64,000 nucleotides of DNA. Source: Paenibacillus sp. UNC451MF (GTDB lineage: Bacteria > Bacillota > Bacilli > Paenibacillales > NBRC-103111). Where the stretch lies: contig NZ_JMLS01000029.1 of assembly GCF_000686845.1 (NCBI RefSeq), positions 1 through 64,000 of the forward strand, read 5' to 3'. Below the pieces are notes generated by a model. The model was given only the letters and a program-made list of their open reading frames with translations. It had not been told where the DNA came from and ran no database searches. Numbering within the stretch: position 1 is the first letter of the stretch; every line of letters begins with the position of its first letter. This document shows, piece after piece, positions 52,910 through 61,378 of the stretch. The translations under genes were made by a program, and so were the position numbers.

Positions 52910-54226
52910 ATGGAGAAGATTATGTATTCAATACCGCAGGACAACGAGCTGCTTACAAGGAGGCTTGCACCGCACAAAACGCTTTTTAGCCGGGAAGTAT
53001 TAACCGGGGTGCTGCAAATTTTTGACGAGGTAGCGGCTCAGGGGGATGAAGCAGTCCGCAGTCTGACGCTGAAGTTTGACGACACAGTATTAGAACAGCT
53101 AGTGCTTACTCAAGACTATGTTAATGAGTGCATCGCTTCCTTAGCTCCTTCTTTACGTGCAGCGGTGGAACATGCCTTACGCAATGTGCGGGAAGTCAAT
53201 CTTGCCTTACTCCCCCAATCGTGGGAGCAAGAGATCAGGCCGGGAACGATCGTTGGTGAAAAGGTGACTCCGCTGGATCGGGTTGGTATATGGATACCGG
53301 CAAGGAAGGGGCCGCTCGTGTCCACTTCTATTATGCTGGTCGCCGCGGCGAAAGCAGCGGGTGTTCCTGAGATAGTAGTCGGAATGCCTCCGCTAAAGGA
53401 CGGTTCAGCAGATCCCGGGACTGTAGCGGCCGCGAAGCTTGTAGGTGCTGATCGATTTGTCATAGGTAACGGCGTAGCCGTCATTGCAGCCTTTGCTCAA
53501 GGGACGGAATCCATTCCGGAGATGGATGGCATCTTTGGCCCTGGGCCAGGCGGCATTGCAGCGGCTATGAGCATAGGTATGACCTATGGCAAAAAGAGCG
53601 CGTTAGGCATCGGTCCCACGGAAAGTGTGATTGTGGCTGATGAGACGGCTGATCCTCTGCAAACTGCCCATGATCTCATCAACGAAGCAGAGCATGGCCC
53701 TGATTCCACTTCGATTCTGATGACAACTTCTGTAGACTTCGCTGCCCAAGTAGAGAGGCTGCTCTGGAAATGTATTGAAGAGGTCGTGGGAATAAGGAAG
53801 ACCTATTTGGACCAAGTGTTTGGCCCCGAGGGGAAAGGAGCTATTATTGTTGCATCGGATATCGAACAGGCTTGTGAATTTATTAATGGTTTTGCCCCGG
53901 AGCATTTAATGATTGTTTGTGAAGAAGAGCAGGAGAAGAGGGTAATGGAGCTGGTACGTCATGCAGGGGAAATTCTGATCGGCGGCAGTACGCCGTTCTC
54001 TGCTGCCAACTATGGGATAGGCATTACGGCCGTGCTGCCTACGAATCATTTTGCCAAAGCGTTTTCAGGGGTGACTTCTAGAGATATGGTGAAGGTTTCG
54101 ACAATAGGGAGGCTGAGCCAAGAGGCACTGCAAAGCCTGTATCCGATTATTCAAGAAATGGGGGCTTACGAGCAGCTTCCTTGTCACGTAAGGGCGGCTG
54201 AAGTCAGGGTTGCTGAATGCGAGTGA
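52910..54226 (+). CDS. hisD: divergent histidinol dehydrogenase (HisD family)
   Basis: 438 residues from ATG at 52910 (GGAGGT upstream). HisD-family signatures are present: KAAGVPEIVVGMPP, GTESIPEMDGIFGPG, EAEHGPDST, GFAPEHL (the catalytic Glu-His pair) and the late CHVRAAEVR histidine. HisD oxidises histidinol to histidine in two NAD-dependent steps. From memory of the E. coli enzyme, the zinc ligand Gln259 is Glu here (NEAEH) and Asp360 is Asn (AANYGIG), so it is a divergent branch and may use another substrate. No other his gene is adjacent, yet the leader suggests control by histidine. Confidence 0.75.
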   Translation: MEKIMYSIPQDNELLTRRLAPHKTLFSREVLTGVLQIFDEVAAQGDEAVRSLTLKFDDTVLEQLVLTQDYVNECIASLAPSLRAAVEHALRNVREVNLALLPQSWEQEIRPGTIVGEKVTPLDRVGIWIPARKGPLVSTSIMLVAAAKAAGVPEIVVGMPPLKDGSADPGTVAAAKLVGADRFVIGNGVAVIAAFAQGTESIPEMDGIFGPGPGGIAAAMSIGMTYGKKSALGIGPTESVIVADETADPLQTAHDLINEAEHGPDSTSILMTTSVDFAAQVERLLWKCIEEVVGIRKTYLDQVFGPEGKGAIIVASDIEQACEFINGFAPEHLMIVCEEEQEKRVMELVRHAGEILIGGSTPFSAANYGIGITAVLPTNHFAKAFSGVTSRDMVKVSTIGRLSQEALQSLYPIIQEMGAYEQLPCHVRAAEVRVAECE

Positions 54227-54460
54227 ACTAGGGACGGCTAATCAGAAAAAGCAAGGAAGACGTGAAGTAACCCATTATTCAACAATTTTGGAGAATGGAA
54301 GAAGGGCTCGGTACCCTTTTTGGAATGGAGTACTAACCGTCTGTTGATAGCATGAAGTTAGCTGAAGTAAACGGATTGATGTTGCCCTCGAGCCACTGTA
54401 CAGATGCCCTATCGGCAGTATATTCTTAATATAGGACGCTCTTGGAGGGAGGAACCCTTG

Positions 54461-55093
54461 ATGCAGCTTATTGCCATGCTGACCATGCTCATCGACCACA
54501 TCGGTTTGGTGTTCTTTCAAGATCAAGCGATATGGAGGATGGTCGGTCGGATTGCTTTTCCCATCTATGCCTACTTTATTGTCGTTGGATATACGCGTAC
54601 AAGGAATTTAAAGCTGTATATGGTTCGGCTTTTCATCATCGCTCTACTTTCCCAAGTTCCCTTCATGCTGGCATTAGGTGCAAGAGGAGTGAATGCGGTA
54701 GGAACCCTGCTGATGTGCGTGATCATCTTATATCTCATCGAAAATACGGCAAAATCCGTCTGGCTCCCCGCGGTAATTGCTATGTCGGTGGCTATGGAGG
54801 CCCTCAGCTTCGATTACGGTTTGTACGGCGTATTGCTGGTGCTGATCTATAAGTATACGAAAAGTCATTACATGGTACTATGTCATTTCGCTTTGAATGT
54901 TTTGTTTCTTTTTCTCAAGGGTTGGGTGATCGAGGCCTATAGCATCATCACAACGGTAGCCATTGTGTATGCTCCGACCGTATGGAAGCAGGTTGAAAGC
55001 ATTCGGATGCCTAGATGGTTATGGAGGAGCTTTTATCCGGTTCACTTGACGGCTATCGCGATTCTTGAATTTATGCTGTCCTTGAAACCATAA
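54461..55093 (+). CDS. TraX-family membrane protein
   Basis: 210 residues from ATG at 54461 (GGAGGGAGG upstream); a longer frame from 54404 has no ribosome binding site. About six membrane helices with the family pattern LTMLIDHIGLVFF, RMVGRIAFPIYAYFI and the closing FYPVHL. TraX of F plasmid acetylates pilin; chromosomal copies in Firmicutes are of unknown role. Transcribed alone after a weak AAGGG/CCCTT hairpin near 54303 and before a clear terminator. Confidence 0.85.
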   Translation: MQLIAMLTMLIDHIGLVFFQDQAIWRMVGRIAFPIYAYFIVVGYTRTRNLKLYMVRLFIIALLSQVPFMLALGARGVNAVGTLLMCVIILYLIENTAKSVWLPAVIAMSVAMEALSFDYGLYGVLLVLIYKYTKSHYMVLCHFALNVLFLFLKGWVIEAYSIITTVAIVYAPTVWKQVESIRMPRWLWRSFYPVHLTAIAILEFMLSLKP

Positions 55094-55110
55094 AGATTGT
55101 ACTATTTCTA

Positions 55111-55147
55111 AAGCCGACGCGGGCACTGATGCCTGGTCGGTTTTTTG
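55111..55147 (+). terminator. terminator of the TraX-like gene
   Basis: AGCCGAC and GTCGGTT with an inner CGGGCA/TGCCTG stem, then six T residues. Confidence 0.8.
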
Positions 55148-55169
55148 CTGTAGGCGGGAATTGGCATCG

Positions 55170-55224
55170 TTAAGAAACTAATAAGAATTCACCTTACAAT
55201 CTGTTAAGTTTTGGAAGGTATACT
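55170..55224 (+). promoter_or_regulatory. promoter with 11-bp periodic TTAAGA repeats, second copy
   Basis: TTAAGA (55170-55175), AACTA, ATAAGA (55181-55186), then CCTTAC, then TTAAGT at 55204, and TATACT (55219-55224) ten bases after TTAAG. Closely resembles 23522-23576 across the whole length. Confidence 0.65.
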
Positions 55225-55318
55225 GGTACCATAGCACATGAACGGCAAGATATGAGTAAGTGAGCGTTTGTGAATTCGAACAGGGCTATACCATTCCAAA
55301 AAGTAAGGGGTAATGATA

Positions 55319-55684
55319 ATGAAACGATGGTTGGTTTGTCTAATCTTGCTGGGCCTATTCATACTGGCAGGCTGTTCACGACCCATTGAATTTAACGGAA
55401 AAAGCGAGTTCTGGAACGTCGATTGTTCAGTTGATCCGTCTGCTAATGTAAAGTCTTATGCTATCAAGAATATCGGTATAGAAGGTCAGCCTATATCGAA
55501 AGTTTATTATGCTTTTGAGAACAGCAAAAATTTCAACAGTGAAGGGAGGAGTGATTCACAATCAACCAACCTCACTATAACAGGAAAATCAACGCTCGAT
55601 AAGCCATATGCGGATGAAACCAGCTTTACTCTTCGTATCCAATGGGATGGGAAAGAAGAGAAGATTGCTGTGGTGAAAAAATAG
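55319..55684 (+). CDS. small lipoprotein, unknown function
   Basis: 121 residues from ATG at 55319, eight bases after AAGGGG; an ATG at 55313 is also possible. The signal peptide ends in the lipobox LAGC. The mature part is a small beta-rich domain (WNVDCSVDPSANVKSYAIKN, FTLRIQWDGKEEKIAVVKK), perhaps Ig-like. It is preceded by the OmpR/PhoP-type repeat promoter, so it is probably induced by an envelope or nutrient signal. No family assigned. Confidence 0.7.
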   Translation: MKRWLVCLILLGLFILAGCSRPIEFNGKSEFWNVDCSVDPSANVKSYAIKNIGIEGQPISKVYYAFENSKNFNSEGRSDSQSTNLTITGKSTLDKPYADETSFTLRIQWDGKEEKIAVVKK

Positions 55685-55849
55685 CTTGGCCTATACTCCA
55701 AGAACACACAGCCGATTAGCACCTTGATAGTTAGGTCGAATCGGCTTCATTACTATGCCCATTTTTGCTGATGTAGGGGTTTAAAGCCGCGTTGTTTTTT
55801 AAAGATTTGGAACTGCTAAGAAGCAAGTAGGGGGAGGTATAGGAGCTTG

Positions 55850-56164
55850 ATGAAATTAACCGATTTTTCGATGAAGAACGTGTCGGCTGTCTTTATTATT
55901 ATGCTGCTGACGATCGGGGGAGTTATTCCGCGACCGCGCTCAAAGTAGAAAGTATGCCTATGTTTCTTTTCCCAATCTTATTATCATAACGGATTATACG
56001 GCTCCTCCCAACATACTATACTTCCGGGCTTTGAAGGCATCCGAGGTATGGATCATATTGATTCCTATGGAAATCAGGAAGTTGTGCTCACCATCAAGCT
56101 GGATGCTTGGGCAATTAGCAGTTATGGTTTAAATGAGGATGGGCTGCTTATGGATACAAGCTAA
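55850..56164 (+). pseudogene. RND efflux pump gene remnant
   Basis: Starts with a good ribosome binding site and MKLTDFSMKNVSAVFIIMLL, the usual N-terminus of Gram-positive RND (SwrC/AcrB-like) pumps, stops at 55948, continues in another frame (KVESMPMFLFPNLIII), and ends with a porter-domain-like piece (DSYGNQEVVLTIKLDAWAIS). Almost all of the expected 1000 residues are missing, and at least one frameshift is present. Nonfunctional. The preceding 55685-55849 stretch holds an AGCCGATT/AATCGGCT hairpin. Confidence 0.7.
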
Positions 56165-58491
56165 TCTTTTTTTGTGACAACTCCCATACTGCCATTTACA
56201 ACGACGATATCACCTGTTTTAAATTCCGTTGTGGCGTTACCGCACCCTACAACAGCAGGGATGCCAAATTCCCTTGCAACTATTGCGGCGTGGGACAAAG
56301 GAGCGCCCAAATCCGTGACTATCGCGGCGGCTTTTGGGAAAAGCGGCGTCCAGCCGATATTTGTAAGAGGGGTAACCAATATTTCCCCTTTTTGAAATTC
56401 GGCTGCTTGCTCAAAGCTGTGCAGGACGCGGACTTTTCCCTCCACCGTTCCGGGTGCGCCCGCGAAGCCTTTTACCGCACTACCGCTTATCGCCGGCATT
56501 TGATTATTGGGGTCATAATATAATTGGCTTCTTCCTGGTGAGTTAATCCACTCCCGCGGATTGAATCGACCCCTGATCCACTGCGGGAAAACTGGCAAGC
56601 TTTGATACTCCTCAAAATTTGCGCGACGCAAGGGCAGCTTATCTATCATTGAAACATCGCCCTGCAAAAATTTCGGAACCTCAAAGCAGTACATCATGAA
56701 CACATCTTCACCAATTCCCGTGACCTCTCCGATTTTTAGAAGCAAATGCCTCATGACCCGAAATACCTTTATAAACTCGTTTCGGAGAGATTCGCGGGTA
56801 TTTGCATCTCTCGAAACAGTTTCAAGCTTTTTCTCCAACCATTTTTGCTTGTTCGGATATTTCCGCGCGAAGTGCCGCTTCGCTTTTTCAAACTCCGCCT
56901 GCTGTTTTTTCAAAAGTGCGGTCGGGTCAATGTCTAGATTCCGGTATTCTTTGATCTGATGATCTATATAATCAGGGTCGTCGGCGGGGTAGGGGTAATA
57001 GACGTCAAACTCATGAGGGCTTCTGTGGCCATATAACTCAATGTATTTTTCTCGGGTTAAAGAGCCGGTTATAACCTGTCCTATACCCAGAACCGGCTGC
57101 ATGCTGACAAGCACTCCGCTGCCACTGAAATTTGAACACAAAAGGTTGGCCTGCTCCTCCCCGACAAGGTTAACAAGTTTCTTCCTCAGCGTGGTCAACG
57201 TCGTGCTGCCCGCGCCGCCGAACCAGATATACCATAACGCGGATAAAAACGGCCGCACATCGGATGTCCAAAGGTTATGCAGATCCTGCTTAGAATGTAC
57301 GCTTTCAATTTTTTTAAGGGTCTGGACATACCACACGGGGGTATGTTCCAAATAATAGGCTTTTTGCTTTTTTGAGTCGTTTATGCGTTTGAGATTTTTT
57401 TTCGAGCGGATAAACATTTCTTTAAACAATTCAAATGCCTTGAACGGGTACATAGGTACTTCGATATTTTCCGGCATTTGGCCGAATACATCGCCTATCA
57501 GTTTCTTAACCCGCGGTACGTTGAATCCGTAGACCTTGAGCGAGGAAAAGATTAAGCTTACGTTCGTATACGTCCTACCGCAAATGTTTCCGAACATATA
57601 GTATCCCGGCACCTTCTGGCATTCCAGGTCCATTTCCCGAAGCAGGCTCCAGGTGAACGGGCTCATAACATCAGGCACCGCCTCACCCACGTTGTTGCTG
57701 GTCCACAGCGCGTCGGTATCAAGGCTTTGGTTGATTTCATAGGTATCGAGATTGATCGTCTCAAGGGTTGTAATCGGGCGCGCCTGAACGATATAGAGTG
57801 TGCGGTCCTTTATGACCCATTCTATATCCATTTTTCGCCCAAAAATATCCTCAATCCTTATCGCGGCTTTGTGCATCGCTTTCGCGTAAGGCTCAAACGC
57901 CTTGTCGCCCTTATATTTCGTACCGATTCTCGATAGGGTAAAAGGAAAGGCGTTGTTTTCGCCTGACACAAGCTGCTCGCCCGCACCGAACACAAAGTTA
58001 CCAACCATATTAACGTGGCTGCCCATAATCGGGTCGGCGGAAAACAATACGCCGGATATCTCCGTTTGTATCATGATTTGAACAACGACTGCGATTTTAT
58101 GTTCTTTATCGGCACCATGCGCCTTGCTGTATTCACTCACCCGCTCTGAGGAGACGGAGGCGGCGACCGTGGCTATCGCACCGTACACATCTGCTTTTGG
58201 CACATCCAGCACAGACTCAAATTCGCCGGCATATGAGGTTTTAGCGCTGTCTTCGGAGAGAGCGGAGGAGCGTACCGCCAAAGGCACATCTGGCAGCAGG
58301 ATTAAACATTTGTCAATATCAGCTTTTGCCTCCGGTTTCAACGTATTATTCTCAAATGCAGAAGATAAAATGACAAACCCATCCGGAACAAGAAGCCCCG
58401 CCTGGTACATCCTGCAAAGAGACGCACCCTTCCCGCCCGCAAAAGCAAACGATTCATCGGTCGCTTCGCGAAAATTGTATGCGTAATTCAT
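56161..58491 (-). CDS. PEP-synthase / rifampin-phosphotransferase-like enzyme
   Basis: 776 residues. N-terminal ATP-grasp domain of the PPDK type (GGKGASLCRMYQAGLLVPDG, AVRSSALSEDSAKTSYAGEF, GVLFSADPIMG, EWVIKDRTLYIVQARPI), a middle helical region and a C-terminal phosphohistidine domain (GAPLSHAAIVAREFGIPAVV, His near 730). Rifampin phosphotransferases have this order and the middle GHR..FD signature seen here as YGHRSPHEFD. It is somewhat shorter than typical family members, and the antibiotic site cannot be judged, so the substrate may differ. AGAGAGG precedes the ATG. Convergent with the RND remnant, overlapping by 4 bp. Confidence 0.75.
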   Translation of the reverse strand: MNYAYNFREATDESFAFAGGKGASLCRMYQAGLLVPDGFVILSSAFENNTLKPEAKADIDKCLILLPDVPLAVRSSALSEDSAKTSYAGEFESVLDVPKADVYGAIATVAASVSSERVSEYSKAHGADKEHKIAVVVQIMIQTEISGVLFSADPIMGSHVNMVGNFVFGAGEQLVSGENNAFPFTLSRIGTKYKGDKAFEPYAKAMHKAAIRIEDIFGRKMDIEWVIKDRTLYIVQARPITTLETINLDTYEINQSLDTDALWTSNNVGEAVPDVMSPFTWSLLREMDLECQKVPGYYMFGNICGRTYTNVSLIFSSLKVYGFNVPRVKKLIGDVFGQMPENIEVPMYPFKAFELFKEMFIRSKKNLKRINDSKKQKAYYLEHTPVWYVQTLKKIESVHSKQDLHNLWTSDVRPFLSALWYIWFGGAGSTTLTTLRKKLVNLVGEEQANLLCSNFSGSGVLVSMQPVLGIGQVITGSLTREKYIELYGHRSPHEFDVYYPYPADDPDYIDHQIKEYRNLDIDPTALLKKQQAEFEKAKRHFARKYPNKQKWLEKKLETVSRDANTRESLRNEFIKVFRVMRHLLLKIGEVTGIGEDVFMMYCFEVPKFLQGDVSMIDKLPLRRANFEEYQSLPVFPQWIRGRFNPREWINSPGRSQLYYDPNNQMPAISGSAVKGFAGAPGTVEGKVRVLHSFEQAAEFQKGEILVTPLTNIGWTPLFPKAAAIVTDLGAPLSHAAIVAREFGIPAVVGCGNATTEFKTGDIVVVNGSMGVVTKKD

Positions 58492-58740
58492 TTTTATCTA
58501 TCCTCTCTATAAAATACAAAGCTCAGCGCTCGTTATTTTCTTAATAATCTTACCCCTTTTGAAGGAGTGACCAATCGATCAGCTTTACTATAATTTATGC
58601 TGCCATGTGGTCAATATACAAGTTGAGTTTCCTTGTGTTCGAGTCTCAACTCAGGATCAAGCAAGCTCAATATCTGCCTACTATTTCGACTGTAAAAATA
58701 TTCTTGACACATCCACCCATAGTGATTACTATGAAGTTGT
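58492..58740. other. gap between two divergent genes; no gene seen
   Basis: Holds the leftward promoter of the PEP-synthase-like gene and the rightward one of gntR. I see no further gene or RNA. There is no recognisable rifampin-associated element. Confidence 0.5.
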
Positions 58741-58765
58741 GGATAATTGGGTGATCCAATTATCC
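58741..58765. promoter_or_regulatory. GntR operator O1
   Basis: GGATAATTGG, GTGAT, CCAATTATCC: a perfect palindrome 35 bp before the gntR start. A close copy, inverted, is O2. Confidence 0.8.
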
Positions 58766-58799
58766 TGTGAGTCATCACGACATAGAAAGGTTTATGACA

Positions 58800-59504
58800 A
58801 TGACGATTAAGAAGATCAAATATCATCGGGTGTACGAGGATGTCATTGAGCAGATCGAAAGCTTAATTCTTGAGGGCAACCTGGCTCCAGGCGATGTGCT
58901 GCCTACGGAGAGGGAGCTGGCTCAAGCGTTCGGCATTAGCAGAGGGACTCTGCGAGAAGCATTCCGCATATTGGAGAGAGAAGGGCTGATCGAGACCCGT
59001 CCCGGCGGTGGCCGTTACCTTAGCAAAAATCTCAGCAAAGCGGAAGATCAGAAACGAATTATCGAGAATATCGAGCGGGCTACGATTATCGAACTGTTGG
59101 AAGCTCGGGAAATATTCGAGACCGGTATTGTGGAGCTGGCGGCGAAGCGGGCGACCGAGCAAGATATTCAGGAAATTGAAAGCGCTCTTGAAAGATGGGG
59201 AACCATCGACAGCGACTCAGACGATCCAATGAGTCCTGATCAGGCGTTTCATCTATCCATTGCCAAGGCTACGCATAACGTGGTTCTGGTGAATCTGATT
59301 GAGCTGCATATGGATCTTTTGCAAAAGACAGCAACGAAGACCGTCGACATTCCAGGCCGCAAAACGGAAGTATATAAAGAGCATTTCCAAATTCTCCAGG
59401 CCATTAAAGAGAAAGACCCTCAGAAGGCGAAGGAAGCGCTCCTGTACCATATCAGCCAAGTGAAGCAAAATATTATGTTGAATAAAGTGGGATCAAACGG
59501 ATGA
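58800..59504 (+). CDS. GntR-family (FadR subfamily) regulator
   Basis: 234 residues from ATG at 58800, nine bases after AAAGG; ATG at 58794 and GTG at 58767 are alternatives. Winged helix 1-72 (EGNLAPGDVLPTERELAQAF, ISRGTLREAFRILEREGLIE), then the all-helical FCD effector domain (about 95-220) with Asp/His residues that often hold a metal (EAREIFETGIVELAAKRA, FHLSIAKATHN). Operator copies before this gene and before the AtuA-like gene suggest self-repression and control of the cluster. The inducer is probably a carboxylic acid, which is inference. Confidence 0.88.
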   Translation: MTIKKIKYHRVYEDVIEQIESLILEGNLAPGDVLPTERELAQAFGISRGTLREAFRILEREGLIETRPGGGRYLSKNLSKAEDQKRIIENIERATIIELLEAREIFETGIVELAAKRATEQDIQEIESALERWGTIDSDSDDPMSPDQAFHLSIAKATHNVVLVNLIELHMDLLQKTATKTVDIPGRKTEVYKEHFQILQAIKEKDPQKAKEALLYHISQVKQNIMLNKVGSNG

Positions 59505-59525
59505 AACGCATCCTTTTGATAACTT

Positions 59526-59546
59526 AATTGGATCACCCAATTATCC
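59526..59546. promoter_or_regulatory. GntR operator O2
   Basis: AATTGG, ATCAC, CCAATTATCC: inverse copy of the O1 core, 150 bp before the AtuA-like gene. Confidence 0.75.
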
Positions 59547-59696
59547 AAATCTAATTCTTAAAGTGATAAATAGAAGCTTCAGTAAGAGACTTCACTCATT
59601 ACAGCTTCTTCCAAACGATTTGCAATCGGTTACAAATTAGCGAGCTGTTAAATAACAGCACCAATAAGACGACGCTTGGACAAGTGGAGGGTGCAT

Positions 59697-61070
59697 ATGA
59701 CAAAACAACAATTCAAGATACTAGCCCCCTGCGGCATGCTAGGGTACGGTTTTCCCAAAGCGTCCTTCATGAAAGGCATGGCTCATGAGCCGGATGCAAT
59801 CGTAGTAGACGCCGGTTCTACCGACGCAGGGCCTCATAAATTAGGCGCAGGCACGGCGATTGTAAGCAGGCAAGCCTGCAAGAAGGACTTGGAGATTATC
59901 ATCACCGAAGGCGTTAAGGCAGGCATCCCGGTCATCATCGGGTCGGCTGGAGGAAGCGGGGCGAAGGTCCATGTGGAATGGACGCAGTCGATCATCATGG
60001 AGATCCTGCAAGATCATGGGATCGGCGGAGTCAAGCTCGCCACCATATGGGCAGATATCCCTCATGAAGTGGTGGAAGCGAAGCTGCAAGCAGGCGAATG
60101 CGAGCCGCTAGGCTTGACGGTTGCCCTGCTGACGCAGGAAAGGCTGGAAGCGACAAGCCGCATCGTCGCCCAGATGGGCCATGAACCGATCATCGAAGCT
60201 CTCGCAGCGGGCACGGATATCATCGTCTGCGGACGTGCTTATGATCCATCGCCTTTTGCAGCGGTCGCTATGTTCCGCGGGTTCGATACGGCGCTTGCGT
60301 ACCACCTGGGCAAAATCCTGGAGTGCGCCGCCTTATCGGCAGAGCCGGGGACGACCAAGGACAGCATGCTCGGCACACTCAAGCAGGATTCCTTCATCGT
60401 CCAGCCTTTGAGCGATGCCCGCAAATGTACGGCCGTATCGGTGGCTGCCCATACGTTCTACGAGAAGGATCACCCGTACATTTTGCACGGACCCGGGATG
60501 GTGCTTAATCTCGAGCAGTGTACTTTCACCGAGCTTGGAGACGGAAGCGTTGAAGTCACTGGAAGCCGAATCGAAGAAACGCCGGTGTACAAGATCAAGC
60601 TGGAAGGCGCCATGAAGGTGGCTTACCGGACGTTCGTCGTCGCAGGTGTGCGCGATCCGCTGCTGATCTCCCGCATCGAAGAAGTGGAAGAGCTGGTGAA
60701 ACAGCAGGTACGAGATTATTACAGTGAAGTTGCGCCAGAAGATTACAGCATTCATTTTATCAATTATGGATTGAACGGTGTATTAGGCGAGCTGGAGCCA
60801 CAGCGTGTCCCTGCTCATGAGTTGGGCGTTGTATTCGAAGTCGTGGCGAAGACGCAGGAGCTGGCGAATGCTATCTGCAGCTCAGTGAGATCGACCTTCC
60901 TGCATTACGGCTATGAAGGTCGTAAAGCGACAGCTGGCAATCTGGCGTTTCCTTTTGCCCCGAGTGATGTGCCGTTCGGCGCCGTGTACGAATTTTCCGT
61001 CTATCACTTGATGGAGGTCTCTGATGGGCTGGAGATGTTCCCAATCGAATATACCGAGGTGCAGCCATGA
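59697..61070 (+). CDS. AtuA-like (DUF1446) protein
   Basis: 457 residues from ATG at 59697 (GGAGGG upstream). The AtuA domain covers most of it: GCMLGYGFPKASFMKG, VVDAGSTDAGPHKLGAGTAI, IIGSAGGSGAK, IIVCGRAYDPSPFAAVAM. AtuA-type proteins occur in acyclic terpene and other acid catabolic operons; the reaction is not established. Its stop overlaps the DUF4387 gene by 4 bp. The same pair is often found together, so they likely form one enzyme or act in one pathway. Confidence 0.85.
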   Translation: MTKQQFKILAPCGMLGYGFPKASFMKGMAHEPDAIVVDAGSTDAGPHKLGAGTAIVSRQACKKDLEIIITEGVKAGIPVIIGSAGGSGAKVHVEWTQSIIMEILQDHGIGGVKLATIWADIPHEVVEAKLQAGECEPLGLTVALLTQERLEATSRIVAQMGHEPIIEALAAGTDIIVCGRAYDPSPFAAVAMFRGFDTALAYHLGKILECAALSAEPGTTKDSMLGTLKQDSFIVQPLSDARKCTAVSVAAHTFYEKDHPYILHGPGMVLNLEQCTFTELGDGSVEVTGSRIEETPVYKIKLEGAMKVAYRTFVVAGVRDPLLISRIEEVEELVKQQVRDYYSEVAPEDYSIHFINYGLNGVLGELEPQRVPAHELGVVFEVVAKTQELANAICSSVRSTFLHYGYEGRKATAGNLAFPFAPSDVPFGAVYEFSVYHLMEVSDGLEMFPIEYTEVQP

Positions 61071-61378
61071 AGCTATATGACGCAGCAGCCGTTTTACGCA
61101 GCAAGAACAGCGGGCCTTTTGAAATCACGGTCGATGTGCTGTTCACCGATCCTGCGATCTACTACAGAGTCAAGGAGCTTGAGCTGATTAATAAAGAGCT
61201 CGTATCCCGGCTCTACAGCATTCCGGAAGAGAGCATTACGCATATCGTGTTTTTTGATCAGGCGCTTGGGTTCAAGATTACGTTCTCCCGCAAAGTGTCG
61301 TCAGGTACGTTCCTCGACCGCGACGTCTACGGAGCCCAGCAGCATGCGCCGTTAATGGAACTGGAAGTGAACCTATGA
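61067..61378 (+). CDS. DUF4387 family protein
   Basis: 103 residues, the usual size. LYDAAAVLRSKNSGPFEITV and VLFTDPAIYYRVK are typical of DUF4387. Coupled at both ends by ATGA overlaps (AtuA-like upstream, AraC downstream). Probably the small partner of the AtuA-like protein; function unknown. Confidence 0.85.
   Translation: MKLYDAAAVLRSKNSGPFEITVDVLFTDPAIYYRVKELELINKELVSRLYSIPEESITHIVFFDQALGFKITFSRKVSSGTFLDRDVYGAQQHAPLMELEVNL

Noticed and set aside
54227-54460. T-box-like leader before the TraX gene
   Set aside because: The GGTACC is in a short hairpin without the T-box consensus; the gene is not an amino-acid gene.
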